A DNA stretch of 64,000 bases from Sphingomonas folli. GTDB lineage: Bacteria > Pseudomonadota > Alphaproteobacteria > Sphingomonadales > Sphingomonadaceae. Of this stretch, positions 9,438-18,153 are shown piece by piece. The notes under the pieces are model-generated. The model worked only from the letters and a program-made list of their open reading frames with translations. It was not told where the DNA came from and made no database searches. The position numbers and the translations under genes were made by a program. The stretch is taken from positions 62,001 through 126,000 of the forward strand of contig NZ_JAHXZL010000005.1 in NCBI RefSeq assembly GCF_019429525.1, written 5' to 3'. Within the stretch, counting starts at the first letter, position 1. Each line of letters begins with the position of its first letter.

Positions 9438-10238
9438 ATGACCGACCCGATCCCCGCCACCCCGCTCGCGGCGCTGCTCGCCGCGCTCACCCGCGACGGC
9501 GCGGCGGCGCGCTGGCACGGCACGGTTCCCCCGGACTGGCAGCAGGGTCGCACCGCCTTCGGTGGCCTCTCCGCGGCGATGGCGCTGCACGCGGCGCGCG
9601 CCCTCGAGCCCGAGCTGCCGCCGCTGCGCTCGGCGCAGGTGGCGTTCGTCGGCCCGATCGCCGGCGCGGTGACCGTCTCCGCCGCGCTGCTGCGACGCGG
9701 GCGCAACGCCGCCTTCGTCGCCGCCGAGGTGAGCGGCGAGGCCGGGCTGGGCGTGCGTTGCACCTTCGTCTTCATGCGCGCGCTCTCGCAGGCGCTGACG
9801 CACGAGCGCGGCTCGGCACCGGCGACGGCACCCCCCGGCCCAGACGACCGCGTGCTCCGCGGCGGCCACCCGCAGGTGGCGTTCACGCGCCACTTCGAGT
9901 TCGTCGACCCGCCCGGCCAGGACGATCCCGCGGCGTGGCTGCGCTGGGCGCGGCTGGCCGAGCGCGACGGGCTCCACCCCGAGGTCGAGCTGATGGCGAT
10001 CGGCGACTGCCTGCCGCCCGCCGCGCTGCGGCTGCTCGGCCTCGGCGCGCCGGTGAGCTCGATGACGTGGCAGCTCAACCTGCTCGACCCCGCCCCCGCG
10101 ACGCGCGACGGCTGGTGGCTGCTGCGCTCCACCACCGATCACGCGCGCGACGGTGCCTCGTCGCAGCGCATGGCGATCTGGGCCGCCGACGGCCGCGCCG
10201 TGGCCGAGCAGGTGCAGTCGGTCGCGGTCTTCGGCTGA
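9438..10238 (+). CDS. Acyl-CoA thioesterase, TesB-like double hotdog
   Basis: A 266-residue protein with two hotdog domains in one chain. The N-terminal half shows the family opening, in which substrate-facing QGRTAFGG (about 35-42) is followed by the long hotdog helix rich in alanine; the second half repeats the strand pattern and ends with DHARDGASSQRMAIW and a VQSVAV strand. This layout fits the thioesterase family PF13622 that cleaves acyl-CoAs to acid and CoA. The ATG at 9438 is preceded by a short unpromising leader. It is followed by a strong hairpin, so it is probably a single-gene unit. Confidence 0.85.
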   Translation: MTDPIPATPLAALLAALTRDGAAARWHGTVPPDWQQGRTAFGGLSAAMALHAARALEPELPPLRSAQVAFVGPIAGAVTVSAALLRRGRNAAFVAAEVSGEAGLGVRCTFVFMRALSQALTHERGSAPATAPPGPDDRVLRGGHPQVAFTRHFEFVDPPGQDDPAAWLRWARLAERDGLHPEVELMAIGDCLPPAALRLLGLGAPVSSMTWQLNLLDPAPATRDGWWLLRSTTDHARDGASSQRMAIWAADGRAVAEQVQSVAVFG

Positions 10239-10308
10239 TACAAATCGCGACAATATTCCGGCACTTCGACATCCCCGCGCGACAGCCGCGGCCTAGCAGG
10301 ACGACACG

Positions 10309-10328
10309 GACGGGGCCCGAGCCCCGTC
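10309..10328. terminator. GC-rich hairpin after the thioesterase gene
   Basis: GACGGGGC (10309-10316) pairs perfectly with GCCCCGTC (10321-10328) around a CCGA tetraloop. It lies 70 bases after the thioesterase stop and 23 bases before the EF-hand gene start. There is no run of T after it, so it may instead be a leader hairpin of the EF-hand transcript. Confidence 0.45.
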
Positions 10329-10351
10329 GATCGTGTCGAGGGGTATATCCG

Positions 10352-11005
10352 ATGAAGACCTTGCTCTCCGCCGCGGCGCTCGGCGCCGTCGCGCTCACCG
10401 GCGCCGCGCCGCTGCTCGCGCAGGACCCGCCCGCCGCGCGCGGCGACGCGCCGGCCCCCGGTGCGATGCGGCCGCGTGACCCGCTCGGCGCCGCCGACGC
10501 CGACCGCGACGGCGTGGTGACGCGCGAGGAGGCCGCCGCCGAGGCCGACCGCCGCTTCGCCGCGATGGACGCCGACGGCGACGGCAAGATCGACCGCGAC
10601 GAGCGCCGCGCCTTCCGCCCACCGCATCCGCCGCGCGGCGACATGGCGCCGCCGCCGGGCGAGGACGGTCCGCCGCCGCCTCCCCCGCCCGGCGGCGACG
10701 TGCCCCCGCCGCCGCCCCCGGGCGCCGAGCGCGACCGCGGCGACCGCGGCGAGCGCCGTCACCGCCGCGAGCCGCGCGAGATCACGCGCGCGCAGTTCCG
10801 CGAGCGCGCGCTGCGGATGTTCGACCGCGCCGATGCCAACCACGACGGCCGGGTCGACCAGCAGGAGCGCGAGGCGATGCGGCTGATGATGCGCGCGCGC
10901 CGGATCGGCCCCGACGGCGACCTGCGCGGCCCCGGCCGGCGCGGCGACCAGCGCGACGACGCGCGCGGGGGCGAAGGCGACGGCGCCGCCCCCGGGCGCG
11001 ACTGA
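10352..11005 (+). CDS. Secreted EF-hand calcium-binding protein
   Basis: A 217-residue protein with a signal peptide (about residues 1-23, cleavage near LLAQ). Three canonical EF-hand loops are visible: D49-E60 (DADRDGVVTREE), D73-E84 (DADGDGKIDRDE) and D161-E172 (DANHDGRVDQQE start D161). Between the second and third lies a proline/glycine-rich linker with three poly-proline runs, followed by an Arg/Asp-rich stretch; the C-terminus is disordered and charged. It would bind calcium in the periplasm. The ATG at 10352 gives the signal peptide directly. A two-component system begins 30 bases after the stop, so the three genes may be one operon sensing calcium or envelope state (inference). Confidence 0.9.
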   Translation: MKTLLSAAALGAVALTGAAPLLAQDPPAARGDAPAPGAMRPRDPLGAADADRDGVVTREEAAAEADRRFAAMDADGDGKIDRDERRAFRPPHPPRGDMAPPPGEDGPPPPPPPGGDVPPPPPPGAERDRGDRGERRHRREPREITRAQFRERALRMFDRADANHDGRVDQQEREAMRLMMRARRIGPDGDLRGPGRRGDQRDDARGGEGDGAAPGRD

Positions 11006-11035
11006 CGCCCGGCCCTTCCCATCGAGGCACGAGCT

Positions 11036-11773
11036 ATGGCAGGCCCCGACGACATGGCCGACACCCCCCACCTGCTGCTGGTCGACGACGAGCGCTCGAT
11101 CCGCGAGCCGCTCGCCGTCTACCTGACCAAGCAGGGCTTCCGCGTCACCCAGGCGGGCGACGCGGAGAGCGCGCGCACGCGCATGGCCGCCTATGCGATC
11201 GATCTGGTCGTGCTCGACATCATGATGCCGGGCGAGGACGGCCTGTCGCTGTGCCGCCACATCCGCGCCACCGGCGAGACGCCGGTGATCCTGCTCACCG
11301 CCAAGAGCGAGGAGACCGACCGCATCGTCGGGCTCGAGATGGGCGCGGACGATTACGTCGTGAAGCCCTTCTCGCCGCGCGAGCTGGCGGCACGGATCAA
11401 GGTGGTGCTGCGTCGCGCCGCGGGCGGCGCGGTTCGCCAGCACGCCCCCGAGAGCGGCGCCTATGCCTTCGCCGGCTGGCTGCTCAAGACCGGCGAGCGC
11501 GCGCTGGTCGACCGCGAGGGCGTGTCGGTGCCGCTGTCGACGGGCGAGTACAACCTGCTGCTCGCGCTGGTGCAGCGCCCGCGACAGGTGCTGACTCGCG
11601 ACCAGCTGCTCGACCTGACTCAGGGGCGCGAGGCGGCGGCGTTCGACCGCGCGATCGACAATCAGGTGAGCCGGCTGCGGCGCAAGATCGAGGCGGATCC
11701 CAAGGCGCCCGAGATCATCAAGACGGTGTGGGGCGGCGGCTACGCGCTCTCCACCGACGTGACGCGGCTGTGA
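11036..11773 (+). CDS. OmpR/PhoB family response regulator
   Basis: A 245-residue regulator. The receiver domain carries the acidic pair D17-D18, the phospho-acceptor D61 (VVLDIMMPGEDG), T88 and the invariant K110 (VVKPFSPREL). A winged-helix DNA-binding domain follows from about residue 140 with the conserved DRAIDNQVSRLRRKIE and VWGGGYAL end. An internal ATG at 11054 (MADTPHLL) is a reasonable alternative start, removing six residues. The kinase gene starts seven bases after the stop, a standard two-component pair. The EF-hand gene lies just upstream. Confidence 0.95.
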   Translation: MAGPDDMADTPHLLLVDDERSIREPLAVYLTKQGFRVTQAGDAESARTRMAAYAIDLVVLDIMMPGEDGLSLCRHIRATGETPVILLTAKSEETDRIVGLEMGADDYVVKPFSPRELAARIKVVLRRAAGGAVRQHAPESGAYAFAGWLLKTGERALVDREGVSVPLSTGEYNLLLALVQRPRQVLTRDQLLDLTQGREAAAFDRAIDNQVSRLRRKIEADPKAPEIIKTVWGGGYALSTDVTRL

Positions 11774-11780
11774 GCGCCGC

Positions 11781-13139
11781 GTGACCTGGCGGCGCCTGCC
11801 CTGGCCGCGCAGCCTCGCCGGGCAGATGGCGCTGCTGGTCGCGCTGGCGCTGTTCGTGGCGCAGGCGATCAACCTGGCGCTGCTGCTGCGCGAGCGGAGC
11901 AGCTTCCGCGTCGCCCAGGCGTCGCGCCCCGCCGCCTTCCGCCTCGCCGACGCGATCGACCAGGAGGCGAGCGGGCGCCGCATCGCCCCCGACCGCGGCC
12001 GCGTCCGAGTCGCGGCGCGCAGCCCGATCACCGCGGCGATGGACCCACAGCCCGAGATGGCGCGCGAGGTGCGCGCGCAGCTCGACGAGTTCGGCGTGCG
12101 GATGCGCCGGGTGGAGGTGGCGATCGCGCCGCCCGGCACCTATCAGGTGCCGCTCAGCCGGTTCGAGCGGCGCATGGCGGCGCGCCACGGCCCCGAGCCG
12201 CCGCCCGAGACGATCGTGGTCGCCGCGCAGCAGCCCGGCGGGCGCTGGCTGGTGCTGGCGGGCGGGCTGCCGCGCGGCGACACGCGGCTGTTCTGGCGGC
12301 TGCTCGCGCAGACGCTGATCCTCTACGGCATGGTGCTGCTGCCGGTGCTGTGGGTGGCGCGGCGCATCTCGCGCCCGCTGCGAGAACTCGCCGCCGCGGC
12401 GCGCGCCTACTCGCCGCGCACCCCGCCGCGCCCGCTCGAGGAGGAGGGACCGCCCGACGTCGCCGCGGTGATCGCCGCGTTCAACGCGCTCAGCCTGCGG
12501 GTCACCGCGATGCTCGACGAGAAGGACCGCATGCTCGGCGCGATCGGCCACGACCTGCGCACCCCGCTGGCCGCCCTGCGCGTGCGGATCGAGTCGGTGG
12601 AGGACGAGCAGGACCGCGCGCGCATGGCCGACACGATCGCGGAGATGAACCGCACGCTGGAGGACATCCTCTCGCTGGCGCGGCTCGGGCGGCCGAGCGA
12701 GCCCGAGACCGAGGTCGACCTCGCCGCGCTGGTCGACGCGGTGGTGGAGGATTTTCGCGACCTCGGCGACGACGTCGCCTTCGAGGAGGCCGCGCGGCTG
12801 CGGATGCGGCTGCGCCCGTCGCTGATCCGCCGCGCGGTGCGCAACCTGATCGAGAACGCGATCAAATACGCCGGTGCGGCCGAGGTGTCGCTGCGCGCCG
12901 AGCCGACCAGCGCCGCGATCGTCGTCGCCGACCGCGGCCCGGGCATCCCGGCCGAGCGGCTCGACGACGTGTTCGGCGCCTTCATCCGCCTGGAGACCTC
13001 GCGCAACCGCGAGACCGGGGGGATCGGGCTGGGGCTCGCGCTGGCGCGCGCGATCGTCGAGGAGGCGGGCGGCGCGATCGTGCTCGGTCCCCGGGACGGC
13101 GGCGGGCTGGTGGCGACGATCACGCTGCCGCGGGGCTGA
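11781..13139 (+). CDS. Two-component sensor histidine kinase
   Basis: A 452-residue inner-membrane kinase starting with GTG. Transmembrane segment 1 is about residues 15-36; a periplasmic loop of about 135 residues follows; segment 2 is about 172-193. A HAMP linker leads to the HisKA domain with phospho-acceptor H257 (GHDLRTPL). The HATPase domain shows the N-box (NLIENAIKYA), the G1 box (DRGPGIP) and the G2 box (GGIGLGLALA). It is the partner of the response regulator directly upstream. The periplasmic loop has no recognisable domain; together with the upstream EF-hand protein it invites a test for calcium or metal sensing. Confidence 0.94.
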   Translation: MTWRRLPWPRSLAGQMALLVALALFVAQAINLALLLRERSSFRVAQASRPAAFRLADAIDQEASGRRIAPDRGRVRVAARSPITAAMDPQPEMAREVRAQLDEFGVRMRRVEVAIAPPGTYQVPLSRFERRMAARHGPEPPPETIVVAAQQPGGRWLVLAGGLPRGDTRLFWRLLAQTLILYGMVLLPVLWVARRISRPLRELAAAARAYSPRTPPRPLEEEGPPDVAAVIAAFNALSLRVTAMLDEKDRMLGAIGHDLRTPLAALRVRIESVEDEQDRARMADTIAEMNRTLEDILSLARLGRPSEPETEVDLAALVDAVVEDFRDLGDDVAFEEAARLRMRLRPSLIRRAVRNLIENAIKYAGAAEVSLRAEPTSAAIVVADRGPGIPAERLDDVFGAFIRLETSRNRETGGIGLGLALARAIVEEAGGAIVLGPRDGGGLVATITLPRG

Positions 13140-13294
13140 GCACGGTGCCTGGCGTCGGCCCTTGAGCCGTTCGCCTCCGTCCGGCTCGGCCCCTTCCGTT
13201 CGGCTCGAGTTGGGGATGTGCTGACGACAGACGGCCCCCCTTGCACTCCACCCCCGCAGCGCCGAAAGCGTCCGCCTCACTGGGGGGAGCCTGT

Positions 13295-13849
13295 ATGTCG
13301 ATCCTGTCGGACCGCTGGATCCGCGAGCGCGCGCAGGGCGAGGGCATGATCGAGCCCTTCGTCGAGGCGCAGCGCCGCGACGGCTGCATCAGCTACGGCC
13401 TGTCGAGCTACGGCTATGACGCGCGCGTCGCCGACGAGTTCAAGATCTTCACCAACGTCGACAACGCCATCGTCGACCCGAAGGACTTCGCCTCGAACAG
13501 CTTCGTCGATCGCAAGACCGACGTGTGCATCATCCCGCCCAACAGCTTCGCGCTGGCGCGCACGGTGGAATATTTCCGCGTGCCGCGCGACGTGCTGGTG
13601 ATCTGCCTGGGCAAGTCGACCTACGCGCGCTGCGGCATCATCGTGAACGTCACCCCGCTGGAGCCGGGCTGGGAGGGGCACGTCACGCTCGAATTCTCGA
13701 ACACCACCCCGCTGCCCGCCAAGATCTACGCCAACGAGGGCGCGTGCCAGTTCCTGTTCCTCCAGGGCAACGAGCCGTGCGAGATCAGCTACGCCGACCG
13801 CGCCGGGAAATACATGGGCCAGCGCGGGGTCACGCTGCCGCGGCTGTGA
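13295..13849 (+). CDS. dcd: dCTP deaminase
   Basis: A 184-residue enzyme that deaminates dCTP to dUTP, feeding dTTP synthesis. Length and sequence match the Dcd family along the whole chain: SILSDRWIR start, SSYGYDARV, the nucleotide loop GKSTYARCG, and the catalytic glutamate E133 in TLEFSN. The C-terminal [18 protein letters not shown] is the lid segment. The ATG at 13295 is preceded by GGGGGGAG about eight bases upstream, a strong ribosome site. It stands alone between two gaps of about 150 and 300 bases. Confidence 0.97.
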   Translation: MSILSDRWIRERAQGEGMIEPFVEAQRRDGCISYGLSSYGYDARVADEFKIFTNVDNAIVDPKDFASNSFVDRKTDVCIIPPNSFALARTVEYFRVPRDVLVICLGKSTYARCGIIVNVTPLEPGWEGHVTLEFSNTTPLPAKIYANEGACQFLFLQGNEPCEISYADRAGKYMGQRGVTLPRL

Positions 13850-14148
13850 GGGAATGAGCGGCGGAACGTGCCTCACGCCGCCGATGCCGCTCCGCCGCCT
13901 GTCCTGCCCCCTGCGAGAGCTGGGGCCGAGGTGAGAGGCACACGTGAGTCTCACGGTGGCCGCCCCGCCTGGACCCCGTCTCGCCGGGCAACGGGCCCCG
14001 CTCGTGGCTCAGCCGGCCGTCCCATCCTGCCGGCGAGGCGCGCGCGCGGCAGGGGTGCTCCGGCAGCGAGCATCGATCTTCTACGTCGCCGACGGAACCC
14101 CACCGCCGCGCGCGTCTTAGAAGAGCGTATCGGTGGGAGACCCTGAAG
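13850..14148. other. 299-base gap with one inverted repeat
   Basis: No convincing gene is seen; the open frames here lack the GC-rich third positions of the neighbours. An inverted repeat GTGAGA (13931-13936) / TCTCAC (13949-13954) encloses a loop containing CACGTG, and could be an operator or part of the dcd terminator. The antiporter promoter must lie near the right end. Confidence 0.4.
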
Positions 14149-15801
14149 TTGGAAGTCGTCACGTTGTGCCTGTTCCTGCTGCTGGCGGTCGTCGTCAGCG
14201 GCACCGTCTCGCGACTTCTGCCCTCCGCCCTTCCCCGGCCCCTCGTCCAGATCGCGCTCGGCGCGCTGATCGGCGCGTTCGCCGGCATCCGCGTCGAGCT
14301 CGATCCCGAGCTGTTCTTCCTGCTGCTGGTGCCGCCGCTGCTGTTCCTCGACGGCTGGCGGATCCCCAAGGACGAGCTGCTGCGCGATCGCGGCGCGGTG
14401 CTGGGGCTGGCGCTCGGGCTGGTGTTCCTCACCGTGCTGGGCCTCGGCTATTTCGTCCACTGGCTGATCCCGGCGATGCCGCTCGCGGTCGCCTTCGCGC
14501 TCGCCGCGGTGGTCTCGCCCACCGACCCGATCGCGGTCGGCGCGATCGCGCAGAAGGTGACGATCCCGAAGCGCATGATGCACATCCTCGAGGGCGAGTC
14601 GCTGCTCAACGACGCCTCGGGCCTGGTCTGCCTGCGCTTCGCCATCGCCGCGGCGCTGAGCGGCACCTTCTCGCTCGGCGAGGCGCTCGGCACCTTCGCC
14701 TGGATGGCGCTCGCCGGGGTCGCGCTCGGCGCCGGCGTCACCTGGCTCGCGATCAGCGGCAAGGCGCTGGTGGCGCGTCGCGCCGGCGGCGACGACGCGG
14801 GCTCGAACATCCTCGTCAGCCTGCTGATCCCGTTCGGCGCCTATCTCGCCGCGGAGCATGTCCACGCCTCGGGCGTGCTCGCCGCCGCCGCCGCGGGGAT
14901 CGCGATGACCTTCGTCAGCAGCGGCGTGACCGTCAGCGCGGCGACCCGCATCCGTCGCCGCGCGGTGTGGGACATGCTGCAGTTCACGCTCAACGGCGTG
15001 ATCTTCGTGCTGCTGGGCGAGCAGCTGCCCGCGCTGTTCGCTGGCGCACGCGCCGCGGTGGCCGGGGCGGGGCACGACAGCAGCTGGTGGCTGCTCGGCT
15101 ATGTCGCCGCGATCGTGGCGGTGCTCGCCGCGCTGCGCTTCGGCTGGGTGTGGGTGGCGCTGCAGCTCACGCTCTACCGCGCGAAGCAGCGCGGCGACGG
15201 CGCGGCGGGCAGCCCGCCGCGGCGCGTGATCGCGGCCATGTCGGTGGCGGGGGCGCGCGGCGCGATCACGCTGGCGGGCGCGCTGACGCTGCCGCTCGCG
15301 CTGCCGGGCGGCGCCGATTTCCCCGCGCGCGACCTCGTCATCCTGCTCGCCTCGGGGGTGATCCTGGCCTCGCTCGCGATCGCCGCGGGCGGCCTGCCGC
15401 TGCTGCTGCGCGGGCTGACCTTCCCCGCCGAGGAGGGCGCCGCCGGCGAGCGCGACCGCGCGCGCGTCGTCACCGCCGAGGCCGCGATCGCCGAGATCGA
15501 GCGGGCCCAGCACGCCATGGCGCAGGACCGCGGCGACGCCGACCGCTACACCGACGTGGCGGCGCGGCTGATGGCGCAGTATCGCGATCGCATCGCCTAT
15601 CTCGACGAGGACAGCGGCGCGCGCGACGAGCGCTCGCACGACAATGAGATCGAGCGCGAGCTCCGCCTCGCCGCGGTGCGCGCCGAGCGCCAGGCGCTGT
15701 TCGAGCTGGGGCGCCGCCGCGAGATCGGGCTGACGCTGGCGGAGCAGCTCGGCCGCGAGCTCGACCTCGCCGACGCGCGACTGACCCGGATGGGACTATG
15801 A
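14149..15801 (+). CDS. Na+/H+ antiporter, CPA1 (NhaP) family
   Basis: A 550-residue inner-membrane protein exchanging sodium (or potassium) for protons. The first 410 residues hold about twelve transmembrane segments; the ion-binding ND-type motif is seen in LLNDASG with the preceding TDPIAV, and GARGAI appears in a late helix. The C-terminal 140 residues are a hydrophilic, charged, partly helical cytoplasmic tail. The start is TTG at 14149, chosen because the first hydrophobic helix begins there and GGTGGGAG lies 8-15 bases upstream. The UVR-motif gene begins eight bases after the stop, so both may be co-transcribed. Confidence 0.9.
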   Translation: MEVVTLCLFLLLAVVVSGTVSRLLPSALPRPLVQIALGALIGAFAGIRVELDPELFFLLLVPPLLFLDGWRIPKDELLRDRGAVLGLALGLVFLTVLGLGYFVHWLIPAMPLAVAFALAAVVSPTDPIAVGAIAQKVTIPKRMMHILEGESLLNDASGLVCLRFAIAAALSGTFSLGEALGTFAWMALAGVALGAGVTWLAISGKALVARRAGGDDAGSNILVSLLIPFGAYLAAEHVHASGVLAAAAAGIAMTFVSSGVTVSAATRIRRRAVWDMLQFTLNGVIFVLLGEQLPALFAGARAAVAGAGHDSSWWLLGYVAAIVAVLAALRFGWVWVALQLTLYRAKQRGDGAAGSPPRRVIAAMSVAGARGAITLAGALTLPLALPGGADFPARDLVILLASGVILASLAIAAGGLPLLLRGLTFPAEEGAAGERDRARVVTAEAAIAEIERAQHAMAQDRGDADRYTDVAARLMAQYRDRIAYLDEDSGARDERSHDNEIERELRLAAVRAERQALFELGRRREIGLTLAEQLGRELDLADARLTRMGL

Positions 15802-15808
15802 GGGCTGT

Positions 15809-16087
15809 ATGAGCGAGACGATCGCCGAGCTGCACGCCGCGATGGAGGCCGCCGCCACCGCGCTCGACTTCGAGGAGGCGCGCCGATTGCGCGACCGCAT
15901 CGCGCTGCTGCGCGGCGGCGCGAGCGCGGACGCGGCGGCCGCCGCCGACCTCAGCGGGATCGAGCGCCAGCGCCCCGGCGCGATGGGACTGGGCACGAGC
16001 CAGCAGCGCGTGTCGCCGCCGCCGGGCTGGACGCCGCCGCCCCGGCCCGACCCGATGACACGCGGGCGCGGCACGCGCCGCCGCTGA
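15809..16087 (+). CDS. Small UVR-motif (UvrB/UvrC motif) protein
   Basis: A 92-residue protein. Residues 5-35 form a UVR motif (helical hairpin with ALDFEEARRLRDRI), the segment through which UvrB and UvrC contact each other. The remainder is low-complexity, rich in proline, glycine and arginine, and probably disordered. Stand-alone UVR proteins occur widely and some work with McsA-like or Clp systems rather than in excision repair, so the role here is open. It starts with ATG eight bases downstream of the antiporter gene. Confidence 0.75.
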   Translation: MSETIAELHAAMEAAATALDFEEARRLRDRIALLRGGASADAAAAADLSGIERQRPGAMGLGTSQQRVSPPPGWTPPPRPDPMTRGRGTRRR

Positions 16088-16413
16088 GCGGCGGCGGTGA
16101 CCGAGTGAGGGCGAAACGCGCGCGATGAGGCGGCACGCGTCGCGCCGCTACAGTCGTCATTTCGACGTCACCCCGGATCCACCGCGCCGCGCTCCCCTCG
16201 ACGGCGGGAGCCGCCGCGACGCGGGGCGTGGAACACGGTCGGGAAGGCGCTGGGTGGTTGATCCATCGCTCCTCGAGCTGAGCCGTGCGCCTGCGTCCGC
16301 AGGAGCACCCCGCTGGTTCACATCAGACAGATCAGCCTCTAGCGAAAGGCCATCGCGGCACGGCGACGAGCGCGCGCTCGGCCGATGCTCGGACCGCCTA
16401 CGCGCGGCCTCCC
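16088..16413. other. 326-base gap without a supported gene
   Basis: Convergent region between the UVR-motif gene and a small left-oriented gene. A short perfect inverted repeat CCTGCG/CGCAGG with a two-base loop is at 16290-16303. Frames open here show mixed third positions and no ribosome site, so I see no gene. Confidence 0.4.
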
Positions 16414-16671
16414 TCACAGACCGATCGTGTCGAGCGCCGCGGCGAGTTCGGCGTCGATCGTCTCGCCCTGGCGCGGCGTCAGCCGGTTGAGCGCAGTCTG
16501 GACGCGGCGCTGCGCCACCTGCAGCGTCTTGTGCCGCACCGCGCGCACCTGGTTGGTCCGCCCCGAGCGGCTCTCGCCCAGCAGCGCCCCCCATTTCTGC
16601 TCCTCCGCCGCGAGGATCGCGAGCGCGAGCCGCAGCCCGTCGCGCTGGCCGCGCGCGTGATCGTCACTCAT
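16414..16671 (-). CDS. Small hypothetical protein, charged helical
   Basis: An 85-residue protein from ATG at 16671; an upstream ATG at 16689 would add six residues (MAERRR). It is rich in Arg, Ala and Gln, predicted helical, with no membrane segment or signal peptide. The central part (GRTNQVRAVRHKTLQVAQRR) is strongly basic. No family is recognised. It is divergent from the RNA methyltransferase, whose start is about 70 bases away, so the two share a promoter region. Codon use agrees with neighbouring genes, which is the main support for coding. Confidence 0.6.
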   Translation of the reverse strand: MSDDHARGQRDGLRLALAILAAEEQKWGALLGESRSGRTNQVRAVRHKTLQVAQRRVQTALNRLTPRQGETIDAELAAALDTIGL

Positions 16672-16739
16672 CCGCCGTCGCTCCGCCATGGCGCGGGCCG
16701 AGGGTGGCACGGCGCGCCCGATGCTATACGGGCACCGCC

Positions 16740-17558
16740 GTGCCCCAGTTGATCCCGATCGTCGACCCCGCCGACCCGCGCGTCGAGCCCTATCGCGACA
16801 TCCGCGAGCGCGACCTGGTCGGGCGCCGCGGCCTGTTCGTCGCCGAGGGCACGGTCGTGCTGGAGAAGCTGGTCGAGAGCGCGACTCACCGCGCCGACTC
16901 GCTGCTGATCGCCGACAAGCGCGCCGACGCGCTCGCGCCGCTGCTGGCACGGCTGCCCGCGGACACGCCGGTCTATCTCGCAGCGCCGGGCGTACTCGAC
17001 GCGGTGGCGGGCTTCCCGCTCCACCGCGGCGTGCTCGCGATCGGGCGGCGCGGCAGCGAACCCTCGGCCGACGCGCTGCTCGGCGGCACGCCGCCGCCGC
17101 CGCGCGACGTGCTGCTGCTGTGCGGCATCGCCAACCATGACAATATCGGGGGGATCTTCCGCAACGCCGCGGCCTTCGGCGTGGGCGCGGTGCTGCTCGA
17201 CGCCGACTGCTGCGACCCGCTCTACCGCAAGGCGATCCGCGTCTCGGTCGGCGCCGCGCTGACGGTGCCGTTCGCGCGGCTCGGCCGCGGCGAGGACGCG
17301 CTGGCGCTGCTCGCGCGCCACGGCATCGAGGCGGTCGCGCTCAGCCCGGCGGGCACGGCGCCGCTGCTGGACTGGCGCCCCGCGCCGCGCAGCGCGGTGC
17401 TGCTCGGCGCGGAGGGCCCGGGCCTGGCACCGACGCTGATGGCGCGGGCGCGCACGCTGCGGATCGCGATGGCCGCGGGCTTCGACTCGCTCAACGTGGC
17501 GACCACCTCCGGGATCGTGCTCCATCATCTCGCCACCGCGCGCGCCGGCGGGGCGTAG
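16740..17558 (+). CDS. SpoU/TrmH family RNA 2'-O-methyltransferase
   Basis: A 272-residue SPOUT-class methyltransferase using S-adenosylmethionine. The N-terminal 100 residues form the substrate-binding part; the catalytic knot domain shows motif 1 (CGIANHDNIGGIFRNAAAFG, about 130-150), motif 2 (LLGAEGPGL, about 220-228) and motif 3 (SLNVATTSGIVLHHL, near the end). The conserved N, R and S/N residues of TrmH are all present. It modifies a ribose in tRNA or rRNA; which one is not clear. GTG at 16740 fits the family N-terminus; another in-frame GTG lies at 16704. It is preceded by a divergent small gene. Confidence 0.92.
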   Translation: MPQLIPIVDPADPRVEPYRDIRERDLVGRRGLFVAEGTVVLEKLVESATHRADSLLIADKRADALAPLLARLPADTPVYLAAPGVLDAVAGFPLHRGVLAIGRRGSEPSADALLGGTPPPPRDVLLLCGIANHDNIGGIFRNAAAFGVGAVLLDADCCDPLYRKAIRVSVGAALTVPFARLGRGEDALALLARHGIEAVALSPAGTAPLLDWRPAPRSAVLLGAEGPGLAPTLMARARTLRIAMAAGFDSLNVATTSGIVLHHLATARAGGA

Positions 17559-17626
17559 CGTTATGGGGCGACGCCGCGCGGCGCGGCGTTGCCGAGCCCG
17601 GGCCGTGGGGCATAAGTCTCTCTCCC

Positions 17627-17962
17627 ATGAGTATCCTGTGTACCCTGGGCCTGCACCGCTGGCAGAGCCACCCGACCCTGCGACCGGGCACGACGGTCCA
17701 CCGCTGCGCCTGGTGCGACGCGCGCGCGCTGACCCACGGCGGCCGACAGCGGCGTCGCAAGCGCGTGTTCTTCGGCGCGGCGCTGCTGGTCTCGGCGGGC
17801 ATGTGGTTCGTCGGCTACAACCTCCTGGTGCACGGTCGCACGCGCGTGCTCCACACCGCCTCGGCGTCGGCGCGCACGGTGGCGACCGCGGCGTCGAAGG
17901 GGCGCAACGTCGTTCACCGCATCCAGGGCGACAAGGGCAGCTACGTCGAGGGCAAGGACTGA
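17627..17962 (+). CDS. Small membrane protein with N-terminal Cys pair motif
   Basis: A 111-residue protein. The first 35 residues contain CTLGLHRW and HRCAWCDA, a CxxGLHxW...CxxC pattern resembling the short zinc-ribbon-like DUF1660 proteins. An arginine-rich stretch (about 40-46) leads into one transmembrane helix (about 48-65), followed by a helical, basic C-terminus. The arginine run suggests the N-terminus is cytoplasmic. ATG at 17627 is the first start. Function is unknown. Confidence 0.65.
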   Translation: MSILCTLGLHRWQSHPTLRPGTTVHRCAWCDARALTHGGRQRRRKRVFFGAALLVSAGMWFVGYNLLVHGRTRVLHTASASARTVATAASKGRNVVHRIQGDKGSYVEGKD

Positions 17963-18048
17963 GGCGCACGAGGGCGTGACCTCGACGCGTCCCCCCGGGC
18001 CGATCGTCGGCAGCGCTCGGCATGCAGCGGACTGAGCGGTCAAGTCCA

Positions 18049-18062
18049 TGAGAACGCTTCCA
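18049..18062. promoter_or_regulatory. LacI-family-type operator upstream of the TonB receptor
   Basis: TGAGAACGCTTCCA is a near-palindrome with central CG; its two halves differ at two positions. This is the usual form of LacI-family operators controlling sugar-related TonB receptors in sphingomonads and xanthomonads. It is 91 bases before the receptor start in an A+T-rich stretch. No LacI gene is in the window, so the regulator would be encoded elsewhere. Confidence 0.55.
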
Positions 18063-18064
18063 GA

Positions 18065-18077
18065 ATAATCTGATTAT
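18065..18077. promoter_or_regulatory. Perfect A+T-rich palindrome in the TonB receptor promoter
   Basis: ATAATC-T-GATTAT is a perfect 6+6 palindrome directly next to the LacI-like site. It lies in the only clearly A+T-rich stretch of the neighbourhood and probably overlaps promoter elements; it may be a second operator. Confidence 0.4.
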
Positions 18078-18119
18078 ATGCTTTCTTTTATCATCGGAGC
18101 GTTATACCCAAGCCCCTAA

Positions 18120-18136
18120 GCCGTTGGAAAAACGGC
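18120..18136 (+). promoter_or_regulatory. Leader hairpin before the TonB receptor ribosome site
   Basis: GCCGTT (18120-18125) pairs with AACGGC (18131-18136) around a GGAAA loop. It ends five bases before the GGGAGAGGG ribosome site of the receptor gene, so it is in the transcript leader and may affect mRNA stability or translation. Confidence 0.45.
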
Positions 18137-18153
18137 CACGGGAGAGGGTAAAT

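Noticed and set aside
17561-18049. 162-codon minus-strand frame over the small membrane protein
   Set aside because: Sequence is a shadow of the plus-strand gene at 17627 with no ribosome site; its translation shows no domain.
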